Notes under the pieces: model-generated
The model's database searches: none
The model's input: only the letters and a program-made list of their open reading frames with translations
What the model was told of the DNA's origin: nothing
Source of the DNA: Phaeosaccion multiseriatum
Taxonomy: Eukaryota; Ochrophyta, other classes
Assembly: GCA_965112735.1 (NCBI GenBank)
Contig: OZ218955.1
Span: forward strand, 1,674,001 to 1,738,000
DNA: 64,000 nt
Reading direction: 5' to 3'
Position numbers and translations under genes: made by a program
Part shown: one piece after another, positions 52,281-62,649 of the stretch
How positions within the stretch are numbered: position 1 is the first letter of the stretch
How the letters are laid out: each line of letters opens with the position of its first letter

Positions 52281-55200
52281 TCCTTGCCAACAGGGGCTGA
52301 CCTCCACCATGTGTCGGAACAAACACCACCAACTTCGTGCCAAAGAAAGCCTTCGTACTCGTGGCCAACCACACCAATTCGCAATCGGTCTCCTCCTTAC
52401 CGTCTCCGGCTTGAGCTGATTGCCCATGACAAGAAGCCCACCGAGTGTCAGCTCGCGCAGAAGCTCCCCCTGCGGCATGGTGAGGCACTGTGATAAGGAC
52501 AAGCCGCGGGAGGAGAGGCACGAGTACGCCGTCGCCAGCACACGATAGCCCTGGGGGAGGAGGAGGAGGAGGAGAGATCGAGGAGGGAGAGGGAGAGGGG
52601 AAGGGAGAGCGAGCGAAGGAGAAGGGTGGGTGAGAGAGGGAAAGGGAGAGAAGAGAATGATAAGAGAGAGTGGGAGAGTGAGTGAGAGGGAAAGTGAAGT
52701 AGAGCGAGAGAAGAGGGAGCGAGCGGAGGAGCAAGATAAGGGGGGTAGAGACGAGTGAGAGAGACGAGTGACTCCCCATGTATGTGCTCAGAGTGCTTCT
52801 AAATTCAATGAGGTGCCCCATCTGTTGGGCACGCGCGAGAATGCAAGACTCGCTCGCTTCTTCCTCCTCCTCCTGCTGCTCCTGCTCCTCCACCTCCTGC
52901 TCCTGCTCTTGCTCCTCCACCTCCTCCTCCTCCTCCTCCTCCTCCTCCTCCTCCTCCTCCTCCTCCTCCTCCTCCTCCTCCTCCTTCCCTTCAGCTCTTC
53001 GACTGATACTCCTATCCCATCAGCGAATCAAATCCATCCAACTCCTTCGATCCCTCCATCGGTCTATAGACATGTCTTCTTGCCTTGGTGGTGAGGTCGA
53101 GGAGCTCGGTGTCAAGGCCCTCCGGCAGAGACGCGCTGGTGCACAGAAGCCGAACGCTCTCGGGCGCGCCCTTCACTACAAGCAGCAAGCGACCTTGACC
53201 GCCAATCTACTCTCCCCACAGGGGATGGCAGTGGATGGGTAGGGAGGGAGGGAGGGAGAGAAGAAGGGGAGGGAGGGGATGGGGTGTGATGGTGGGGGGC
53301 ATATACATGTATGAGTAGTGGTGGTGGGGGGCATATACATGTATGAGTAGTGGTGGTGGGGGCATATACATGTATGAGTAGTGGTGGTGGGGGGCATATA
53401 CATGTATGAGTAGTGGTGGTGGGGGGCATATACATGTATGAGTAGTGGTGGTGGGGGCATATACATGTATGAGTAGTGGTGGTGGGGGCATATACATGTA
53501 TGAGTAGTGGTGGTGGGGGCATATACATGTATGAGTAGTGGTGGTGGGGGCATATACACGTATGAGTAGTGGTGGTGGGGGCATATACATGTATGAGTAG
53601 TGGTGGTGGGGGGCATATACATGTATGAGCAGTGGTGGTGGGGGCATATACACGTATGAGTAGTGGTGGTGGGGGGCATATACATGTATGAGTAGTGGTG
53701 GTGGGGGGCATATACATGTATGAGTAGTGGTGGTGGGGGCATATACATGTATGAGTAGTGGTGGTGGGGGCATATACATGTATGAGTAGTGGTGGTGGGG
53801 GGCATATACATGTATGAGTAGTGGTGGTGGGGGGCATATACATGTATGAGTAGTGGTGGTGGGGGCATATACACGTATGAGTAGTGGTGGTGGGGGCATA
53901 TACATGTATGAGTAGTGGTGGTGGGGGGCATATACATGTATGAGCAGTGGTGGTGGGGGCATATACATGTATGAGTAGTGGTGGTGGGGGGCATATACAT
54001 GTATGAGTAGTGGTGGTGGGGGGCATATACATGTATGAGTAGTGGTGGTGGGGGCATATACACGTATGAGTAGTGGTGGTGGGGGGCATATACATGTATG
54101 AGTAGTGGTGGTGGGGGCATATACATGTATGAGTAGTATGAGTACGAGGTAGAGACACGGGTGCAAGCAAGCAGAACGAAAAACGACACTCAACACAGAA
54201 AACCAAGAAAATGGGAGAAAAAAAGAAGGAACAGAGGTGAAAAGAGGGCGCAAGGAGGGACCAAAAGGTGACTGAAGAGCACCCCCCCCACACACACACG
54301 CACACACGCACACACGCACACACATCCCTCCCTCCCTCTCCCCTTCTCCTCACCTCCATTGCCAGAACCGCCATGATTCGTGAGTCCGCATCGAAGGGAA
54401 ACACGCGAAGTAGCGCGAGGGGGGAGGCCCCCCAGCCAGGAGAGGCGTGACCTCCATCCACAGCACCAGCCACAGCAGCACGAGGCTCGTCACTTTCACT
54501 ACTCTCCCCGTCCATGACAGAGGAGAGGGACGGCAGCACGAGGGCGTATGCGATTGAGGGCACCGCCACTCGCGCCTGCCCCAGTCCCTGTGAGGAGGGT
54601 AGAGCTGCAAGCCCGCCTCCCTGCTGCTGTTGTATCACCAACTGCCCCACCCCCGCCTGTTGCCCCTCCGTGTGCAAAGCGAGGGCGGACACAAGTCCGT
54701 CCCATGTCTTCTCGCCCCTCACAACGAGGTCCCAGCCCAACCAAGAAAACATTTCCTGCTCCAGAGGGTCGCTGATGTGATGTGATCCATAGACACAAAG
54801 AAAGAAACAGACAGAAAGGTGTCAGTAGTCAGGGACGAGGGGTGGGGGACCGGGGTGGTCAGGGGCCAAAGGGTCAGAGAGGGAGGAGCGGCCAGGGTCA
54901 GAGAGGGAGGAGCGGCCAGGGTCAGAGAGGGAGGAGCGGCCAGGGTCAGAGAGGGAGTAGCGGCCAGGGTCAGAGAGGGAGTAGCGGCCAGGGTCAGAGG
55001 GGGAGGAGCGGCCAGGGTCAGAGAGGGAGGAGCGGCCAGGGTCAGAGGGGGAGGAGCGGCCAGGGTCAGAGGGGGGGAGAAGGGTCAGGGTGAGAGAGGG
55101 GTATCGGGGGGTACGGGGTCAGGGGGAGTGGTGTCAGGGGCGGGGGGTGTGGTGAAACGTAGGGTAACGATACACCACACACCATTACACCTTCCACTCC

Positions 55201-58200
55201 CTCGCTCCCTCGCTCTCTCGCAATGCACACTGCCCACCGATCCCCTGCCCCACGCCCACCCACTGACAACGCCTAACAAACTGAAAGTGAAACTGAAATT
55301 GACATTGAAACTGAAAAGTGAAAGAGAAACTCACCCCACGATGCGGCCCTGTTGAATATGTCCGCCGTGTCTCCCCTCCAATCCATGTCCAGACGCCTCC
55401 TCCTCTCCCTCCCCTAGAACGAGCCGGTCCAGGCTGTGGCAGGCCGCTAGAGAGTAAGTCATGGGAAGACCGCCCCCCCTGGGGTCGAAGAGGTAGGGAG
55501 GGGGTGGGGGTGGGGGTGGCGGGGCTGCCATCACAGGCTGTGGGGACCTACTGCTGCCACTGCCACTGCTCCACCTGCTGCCATCCCCCGAGCCATCCTC
55601 AGAGGCGTGGCTGCAGGTGTGGGTGTGGTGTGCGTCAGGCGGCGCTGCTCGTGGAAGAGCGGCGTGCTCGATCAGCCCTGAGAGTTGTGCGCTGCTTCTT
55701 TCGCGGCCATTGCCCTCCCCCCTTCCCTCTTCTCCGTTGTTCGCCACCACCCCTCCTCCTCCTCCTCCTCCTCCTCCTCCTCCTCCTCCTCCTCCTCCTC
55801 CTCCTCCTCCTCCTCCTCCTCCTCCTCCTCCTCCACCTCCGCCTCCTCCCCGTTCTTGAGCATAGTCCCCTTCTTGCTTGTCTCCCGCTCTCTCGTGCCC
55901 CCCCCCATGCTTCACCACCATCACCCCCGCTACAGTGTCGCTGTCGGTGGTGAGAGTACCCGTCTTGTCATAGCAAACGCAGTCCACATTGCCCGCCGTG
56001 GCAATGTGCTCTGGCGACGTACTGGAAATGCCCTTTCGCTGCAGAGCACCAAACGCCGCAGCAGTGCCAATTGTGAGCGCCAGAGGAAGGGCAGGAGGGA
56101 TAACGATGGTGAACAGGTCCATGGAGCGGTACCAAATAACTGCAGCAGGTCAAGACAGAGAGAGAGAGGGAGAGAGAGAGAAAGGGGGGGGGGAGGGGGA
56201 GTAAGGGAGAGAGAACGGGGGGAGGGGGGGGGGAGGGTGGGAAGGAGGACGGAAGGAGAATGGGTTGACACATGTCAAGCAGCAAGCATATCAACATGTC
56301 AAGCAGCTAGCTTACAAGCAAGAGAGAGATGTACCGCCTACACCACACGAACGACACTCCCCCCCCCCCCTCTCCCCTACCTATTCTCTCCGCATGCAAG
56401 ACGAGGTTGGCGTAAAGTGCGTACCACGCGACGAAGACGACAACGACCACGAGAAGGACCTTAATGTACACCAAGGCAGCGCTCTGGTGCTCCACGTGGG
56501 TCTCAGACTGCTGCGGAAACCTGGGGAGGAGGAGGGGGAGGAGGAGGAGGAGCAGAAGGAATGAATGCCATCCGTGGGGGATGAAACGAAGGAATGAATG
56601 GAATACTACAGCGCTCCTGTGCCTTTGTTGACTTACTTCATAGCTCGCATGAGCTTCCCTTTGGCCGTGTCACATCCCGTGCGTACAGCCACGGCTAGCA
56701 CAGGCATATGGGTCGTCTTCATCTCGCTCAGCCCCCCGCCGCCCCCCTCCCCGTCTGGTGTATCACCAACTGCAGACCCGGGCGACTGCAAGAGCGACCA
56801 CACCGATGAGTTTCGCCTCTCCTGTACCACCAACTGCTGCTGCTTGCCGGAAGAGGGAAGAGCATCCTCTGCCGTATCACCAACTGCTGTATCACCAACT
56901 GCAGCGGATGCGTCCGCCGGATGCAGGGGGACGACGGGCTTGACTTGAAGCACTTGGGTACCGCTGAGCAAGACGTGCTTCTCCATCTTCTTCTGCTCCA
57001 GGGGGTTCCATGTGTCGAACCAGAAACCTTCACCCCCTCCTGACGACAGATCCAGAGGAAGTGCGTATTTTGCGACAGGGGCACTCTCCCCCGTGAGCAT
57101 TGCTTCACTCACGAGCACTTGGCCCGTGAGAAGGACGAGATCGCAGGGAGAGAGCATGCCCGGAGTCACCACCACCACGTCACCAGGGCACACGGCAGAC
57201 GACATTATGTCAACAGGCTCAAAGCGGGGGGGAGGAGGAGGAGGACAGGGAGGTGGAGGCGGCGGCGGCGGAGGGACAGAGGTGGGCACTGCGGAGGAGG
57301 AGGAGGTGGTGGAGGAGGGAGCAGTCACAGTCTCTTCCTCCTCCTTCACCACCTCCTCCTCCTCCTCCACCACCACCTCCTCCTTTTCCTCCTCCGCCCC
57401 GTCTGTTCTCCCTTGCCACCGCTGCTGTATCACCAACTGCTGCTGCTGCTTGTCCTTCTTGGGCATACTGGTAGCAGCAGGAGGAGCGGAGGAGGCGAGC
57501 CCCGCCTTCTTGAGGGGGGCCTCCAGCCCTGCAATGTGCGCGAGCAGCATCTGTGAGTGGCGTACTCCCACCGCCTCCACCACCACAGAGAGCAGCGTGA
57601 GCAGGACAATGACCCAGGCGTACATAACGTAACCGCCTACCATCCACACCACGATGGAGAACACCTGGAAGGCACAGAAGGGAGACATGACTTCGCGCAT
57701 ACAGAGCGTGGCCAGGTGGTCCACCTGAGAAGGGGGGAGGGAGGAGGGAGGAGGGTCACGATAAACACATGACACACATACACACACACACACACACACA
57801 CAGAGAGAGAGAGGCGATGTCGGACATTCAGTAATGGTGCTGCTTGGGGGGGGGGGTCGGCGCAGAGTACGAGACGGGGCTGGAAAAGGGGTCGATCTTT
57901 TCATTAAACCCTCCGAGAAGGAAGGCGCAGGTCCTCGCTCAGGCTCCGCTTCTTTGAACCTCTCGGTCATACGTACGTAACGTACATATGTGCGTACTTA
58001 CCTCCATTGACATGGTGTTTGAGCCGTAGGTGCGTGCGCGTGTGGCTTGGGCTTGCTGCTGCTCCTCTCCTCCCCTCCCCTCGCCGCCCGCCCCGCCCAG
58101 CGACTCTCGCAGACGCTCATACGCGATGCTGTGGAGCTGCGCGTAAGACATGCCTGACGGAGCAGAGAAGAGCAGCGTAGAGGCGTATGGACAAGGCACG

Positions 58201-59928
58201 ACAGGGTAGGGAAGAGCAGAGCAGCCTCAGCTTCAGCCAGAGACCGAACTGCCTCCCCTCCCCTCTCCCTCCCCCCCGCTCCCCTCTCCCCCCCCTCCCC
58301 CTCCTCCCCTCTCCTCCCCTCTCCCCCCCGCTCCCCTCTCCCCCCCCTCCCTCTCCTCCCCTCTCCTCCCCTCTCCCCCCCGCTCCCCTCTCCCCCCCCT
58401 CCCTCTCCTCCCCTCTCCTCCCCTCTCCCCCCCGCTCCCCTCTCCCCCCCCTCCCTCTCCTCCCCTCTCCTCCCCTCTCCCCCCCGCTCCCCTTTCCTCC
58501 CCCTCCCTCTCCTCCCCTCTCCCCCCCGCTCCCCTTTCCTCCCCCTCCCTCTCCTCCCCTCTCCTCCCCTTCCTCCCCTCCCCTCTCTTCTCCTCTCCTC
58601 TCCTCCCCTCCCTCCCCCTCCCCTCTCCTCTCCTCCCTTCCCTGCGTGCGCTCACCTGCAAGGCCCATTTCGAGCCGCACCCACTCCAGCTGCGGAGAGC
58701 CAACGCCTTCATCGGCGTCGTCGCCATATCCCGGCACTGCATGTTGGCTCGTCGCTGGCAAGAGAAAGAACCTATTGAACCGCCACACGACCATCCTAAC
58801 CCGCTCTTCACCATCTCCCTCCTCCCTGTGCTCGCCACGGTCCCCGCCGAGGTGCTGATACTGCCCATACACTCCACTGCTTCCCCCGTCGCTGGAGGAG
58901 GAGGAGGAGGTGGGGGTGGAGGGTATGGTGTGGATGGGTACCACCTCCAGTGAGCCGTCGAGGGCCTCTATAGCAAGGAAGTCGCCATCGTAGCTGTAGC
59001 TCCTGTGAAGAGGGCTCTTTCCTCCTCCTCCTCCTCCTCCTCCTCCTCCTCCTCCTTCTTCTTCTTCTTCTTCTTCTTCTTCTTCTTCTTCTTCTTCTTC
59101 TTCTTCTTCTTCTTCTTCTTCTTCTTCTTCTTCTTCTTCTTCTTCCTGGATGTGCCCGCGGGTGCCAAGAAGCCTGCTCGACTCGTGTTCAGAAGTGCAG
59201 TCACCACGCTCTACTGCGCTGCTGCTGCTGTCACCACGCTCTATGGTGCTGCTGCTGCTCGATGAGTCCAGGTCCAGGCTGCTGCTCCTATTGCTGTTGC
59301 TGCCACTGCTGCTGCTGGGGGAGGTGAGAGATCGAGGCCACTTGGGGCGAGCTGGGGCGAAAGTGGTGGGGTCTTTGACTGTCGCGTAGCGCAGCCATGC
59401 CCGCAGCCTGGGTAAATAGGCCTGCAGGATGTAAAGAAGGCCTCCGGTGGGCACGTTGAGCATACAAAACACTGTGCAGAATGGGCAGAAGAAGAAGAAG
59501 AAGAAGAAGAAGAAGGATAGGGGGGGAGAGTTTGAGGGAAGCAAAGAAGCCCAGCAGGGAAGACGGGAGGGGGGAGCGGTTGGCGGAGTCGGGGAGCGCT
59601 TTAAGACCAGCCATGAGCGGCTCACGTCGCCATGACAACAAATGTCTTGTCTCGTTTTCGTACCTGTCTCCTTGACGGCGCTCTTCTTCAAAGTCACAAC
59701 ACGCCGAGCAGTGAGGATGCGCACATCTTCATCCGTCTCGCCTGCGTCTGCTTCCTCTGCACCCCCTCCTCCCGTTGTCGATGCTCGCTTCTTCCCCCCC
59801 CTGCCGTTCAGCCCTGCCGCAGCTGCCCCGGCTACCAAGAGCTTGCCCTGCCGAACTGCGAGCGGACAAAGGTACCTATTGTTTACAAGAGCACCAGTCC
59901 TCTCCTTGCCCGGCATATCGGCCATCAT
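47608..59928 (-). CDS. P5B-type ATPase (ATP13A/Ypk9-like), very large
   Basis: P-type ATPase of the endolysosomal polyamine/cation-transporter group. Sixteen exons, all in phase: 59664-59928, 58656-59471, 58002-58153, 56637-57724, 56381-56520, 55335-56139, 54354-54771, 53084-53206, 52401-52550, 51727-52123, 50461-51521, 49649-50311, 49411-49477, 48927-49108, 48251-48441, 47608-47869; 2259 residues. Motifs: ATYGSNTMSME-type A-domain start (TYGSN), MLTGES, M4 PPALP (835-839; P5B rather than the P5A PPELP), phosphorylation site DKTGTLT (Asp878), RIVGDPLEQEMF, VVKGAPES, GYRVLATAY, GNQLKPET, ITGDN, MVGDGAND, then the six C-terminal helices. Length is about twice the family norm because of Glu, Gly, Ser and Gln inserts. 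The start (first ATG of exon 1) is the least certain part. The intron after 53084 uses GC-AG. Confidence 0.92.
48445..48690. repeat. (GAG)n array = (CTC)n tract at P5 ATPase intron 14 acceptor
   Basis: On the transcript it reads (CTC)n and runs straight into the acceptor CTCCAG|GAC at 48442. Overlapping poly-Gly/Glu/Leu ORFs are not genes. Confidence 0.92.
49865..49935. repeat. (TTC)n(CTC)n run encoding poly-Glu in the P domain
   Basis: In-frame Glu run after the GDGAND motif in exon 12 of the P5 ATPase. Confidence 0.9.
52222..52278. repeat. (CA)n microsatellite in P5 ATPase intron 9
   Basis: Dinucleotide run of about 55 bp in intron 52124-52400. Confidence 0.93.
53299..54140. repeat. 30/31-bp minisatellite, about 28 units, in P5 ATPase intron 7
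   Basis: Unit CATATACATGTATGAGTAGT followed by GGTGGTGGGGG(G). Units alternate between five and six final G and carry two recurrent variants (CACGTATG and GAGCAG). It fills most of the 1147-nt intron 53207-54353. The SYMYMPP/HTCICP ORFs it creates are not proteins. Confidence 0.95.
54860..55075. repeat. 24-bp GGTCAGAGAGGGAGGAGCGG tandem array
   Basis: About nine units, with an occasional AGTAGC or GGGGGA variant, in the P5 ATPase intron 54772-55334. Confidence 0.92.
55757..55843. repeat. (CTC)n run encoding poly-Gly in the P5 ATPase
   Basis: In-frame glycine run downstream of the DKTG motif in exon 6. Confidence 0.9.
56871..56905 (+). repeat. Two TATCACCAAC cores in tandem, coding AVGDTAVGDTA
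   Basis: Cores at 56875-56884 and 56890-56899, spaced 15 bp, in exon 4 of the P5 ATPase. The same exon has further copies at 56761 (AVGDTP), about 56825 (QLVVQ) and 57428 (QLVIQQ). Confidence 0.9.
58255..58640. repeat. CCCCTCTCCTCC-type array in P5 ATPase intron 2
   Basis: Irregular tandem of CTCCCCTCTCC units; purine-rich on the transcript and running from near the GTGAGC donor at 58655. Confidence 0.88.
59020..59145. repeat. (CTC)n(TTC)n run encoding poly-Gly/Glu
   Basis: About 35 TTC triplets and 10 CTC triplets in frame in exon 2 of the P5 ATPase. Confidence 0.92.
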
Positions 59929-60406
59929 TTCTTTCTTCCACCCCCCCCTTGGCTTAAATAATAGTCTGTACGTATGAGGTGTGTCAAGACACCATTTCAC
60001 CCTATTTTGGTCCTCCCTCCCCACCGCTACTAGCTGATCCCAGATGAGTAAGTACGCTGGTCGCTTGGGGTGGAAGGAGTTTCCATCGCTGCTGGAGATC
60101 ACCGAACGTCACCCCCCAGTGAGGAGTCCGAAGAAGGAGGAGAAAATCTTGGAATGACAGAAAGGGGTCCGGCAAATTAGCCACACTTATCCTTGCGCTC
60201 AGTCCCAGAAAGGCGGGCACCTCCAGCGTGTGTGGGGGTGACAACGTAAGGGCTGACGAGGGGCTTGCAGTGTGTGAGTGGATTGAGTGTGAGGAGGGAG
60301 CGTCGCCAACCACTTTCATGCGTAGAACCAACTGGTCTTTTACCACACTGCTCTGCTTAAATCTCTCTTTTCTCTTTTCTCCTTTTCTCGCCTCTCTTTG
60401 GTCTTC
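59929..60406. promoter_or_regulatory. Divergent promoter, P5 ATPase / methyltransferase
   Basis: 478 bp between start codons. A pyrimidine-rich stretch (60358-60400) precedes the methyltransferase ATG. No TATA box is evident. Confidence 0.45.
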
Positions 60407-61532
60407 ATGTCCCCCGTGCATAGCAATGGCAGGAAGGAGGGAGTGGAGGGAGAGCCTGCGGACCTGTTGCATCAGCAGGGCAAAAAGAGGAAGAGGAAGA
60501 GGGCAGATATGAATTGCATGGGCGCTTCTGAAGTTGGGATAAACGGAGAAAAGAAGCAGGAGAAGCATCTAAAGCGCAAGAAGAATATGGAGAAGAAAAA
60601 GAAAAAGAAGAAGAGGGCAGATGCGGATGAGGGGAAAGGGCCAAGCGATGTAAGAGCAATCGAGACGGGGGCGTCTGAAGTACGGGTATGTGAACAAGAG
60701 AAGAAGCCTCAGGAGGGGGGGATTTCTAAGCGTAAGAAGAAAGAGAAGAAGACTAATGGCCCACCAGCAGCAGGAAAAGGAGGAGGAGGAGGAGGAGGAG
60801 GAGGAGGAGGAGGAGGAGGAGGAGGTGGAGAGGTGTCAGCCACTGCTGCCGAGGGAGCTAAGCGTGGTAAAAACAGTGGCACACGGACGAAGGATCGCCG
60901 CCACCCCTTCGAAGTCGACTACTGCGATCACTTTGAGACGCCTCTCCAAGCCTACCAGGACATAGAGCCCATCCTGAGCTTACTCGCCAAGCGGCTGGGC
61001 AAGACCAAGGCGAACCTCCGCATATGGGACCCCTTCTACTGCGAGGGACGGGTGGTCACTCTGCTGAAGCAGTGCGGCTTCCACACTGTACGCCACACCA
61101 ACGAAGACTTCTACGCTCTGGTGAAGGACGGCGCCGAACCCCCCCACGACGTCATCGTGACGAACCCACCCTACAGCGCCGATCACAAGCAGCGCTGTCT
61201 CAGCTACCTGGTGTCTTCAGGTGATTAGGGCCATCTTCGCTTGCCTGCAGCATGCTGTGTTTGTTCCTGGACGGCTTCTTCTTTCTCTTGACTCGATTTC
61301 CTTCCACCATGTGCCGGCTCAACCCCGATGCGCCATGCTATCGCAGCAGTCACCCACCTTTCTTGCGACACTTCGGTACATACTGACAGACCATCTTGTC
61401 CCTCTCCTCTCCTCTCGCTGGTGTGACCCCCACCGCCCCATCCATCCCAGGCAAGCCCTGGCTGCTGCTGATACCGAACTACGTGGCCACGAAGGACTAC
61501 TACAAGGAGACTGTCCTGCAGAAGTTGGTGAT

Positions 61533-61577
<45 letters not shown>

Positions 61578-61771
61578 GGAGGGGAAGGAGGTGAAGGGCG
61601 GCGGAAAGGGGCGGGGGGTCGCTTACCAAGAGCCCTTCTACGTGGTGCCCGAGGTTAAGTACGAGTTTGACCATCCGGAGGGTACCGGGCACACGACTTC
61701 GCCCTTTTTCGGCATCTGGTACTGCCACGCCGGGCCTTGGACAGACAACATCTTCGACAGCACGCCTCGGA

Positions 61772-61809
<38 letters not shown>

Positions 61810-62110
61810 TTTGTGTCGGAATCTAGTGGTGGAGTGGGCAAACACGTCATATTTGTGAAGCCACGTTGCGTGCTTCTGAACAACGCCACTCTCACCCCAC
61901 ACGCATTGTCATTGTCCATCTCGCTTTACGCTTCCCCTCCCCTCCCCCTCACCCCGCACACACCTACACGAGCAGAGCGGATCCACTGCCCCCCGCCTAG
62001 TCAGATCTGTAGCGGCTCTGGCAGCCCAGGCGTTGGTGCCCACAGCCAAGAGGGCTAATCCCCGGCAGAGGAAAGCCGCCAGAAAGAGAGCCATGAGGGG
62101 CCGGGCGTGA
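60407..62110 (+). CDS. Putative SAM-dependent methyltransferase with NPPY motif
   Basis: Exons 60407-61220, 61451-61773, 61976-62110 give 423 residues in phase. ATG 60407 is the first in frame. The first ~165 residues are Lys/Arg-rich, with a (GGA)n poly-Gly run (nucleolar/nuclear-like). The catalytic part has IWDPFYCEGRVVTLL (motif I-like, from ~residue 206) and DVIVTNPPYS (Asn253-Pro-Pro-Tyr), the tetrad typical of N6-adenine or related exocyclic-amine methyltransferases, followed by WLLLIPNYVATKDYY. The substrate (RNA, DNA or protein) cannot be told. A dispersed element with a Gln run (KLVIQQQQ) is inserted at about residue 296, between conserved segments, with QEPFYVVPEVKYEF after it. The C-terminus is basic. 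Intron 2 starts as a pure (GT)n run. Confidence 0.75.
61520..61576. repeat. Dispersed element plus CAG run inside methyltransferase coding sequence
   Basis: GTTGGTGATA at 61524-61533, then about 14 CAG units, read as LVIQQQQ. It interrupts an otherwise conserved enzyme fold. Confidence 0.9.
61774..61808. repeat. (GT)n array starting exactly at a 5' splice site
   Basis: CGGAAG|GTGTGTGT... : the donor dinucleotide is the first unit of the array, so several donors in different phases are available. Confidence 0.85.
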
Positions 62111-62618
62111 GCAAGGGGGGGCTAATGTAATGTACGCTTATTGGCCCCCCTTGGTGTGAGCAAGTGAGCGATGAGGTCGGGGCGGAAGAGAGCGAAGAGA
62201 GGGAGGGAGGGGACGAGGCCTGAAATGATTGCACCTTACTTGCTTGGCCTCCGGAGAAGGAGGGAAAAGTGGGCAACGAAGGGTCCGAGCGGCCGACAGA
62301 GAGAGAGGGAGGATGGGGGGGGGAGGGGGCCCAAGGACGGATGGCTGTGCCTTGGTTTTTCTGTTTTACTCGCCTTCAAGAGAAAAGGCCGAAAGGGAAA
62401 GGCCGAAAGGGAAAAAAAATTGTTAATAACCAGCAAAAGAAGGAGAAGCGAAAAGCAAAAAGCTGCTTCTTCACCACAAAACCTGTTCTGCGTATCTGAT
62501 GTGTTGCATCTCTCTCTCTGTATGTGTCTTGTCTATATCTGCGTGTGTGTGTAACTGAAGCTTGCTTATCGTAAGGCAGCTCCCGTACGCTTCCAAAGTG
62601 TCATTGCGCTCGAGCACG

Positions 62619-62649
<31 letters not shown>

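Noticed and set aside
53299-54140. CRISPR array
   Set aside because: Units are contiguous with no unique spacers, and the DNA is eukaryotic.
53112-54325. 546-, 372- and 337-codon ORFs of HTCICP / SYMYMPP repeats
   Set aside because: They are the intronic 30/31-bp minisatellite in three frames. Real coding of the P5 ATPase lies only at 53084-53206 and 54354-54771.
55331-55480. Frameshift in the P5 ATPase after LAACHSLDRL
   Set aside because: The apparent divergence is a loop insert; RIVG joins in phase to DPLEQEMF across the intron 54772-55334, restoring the family motif.
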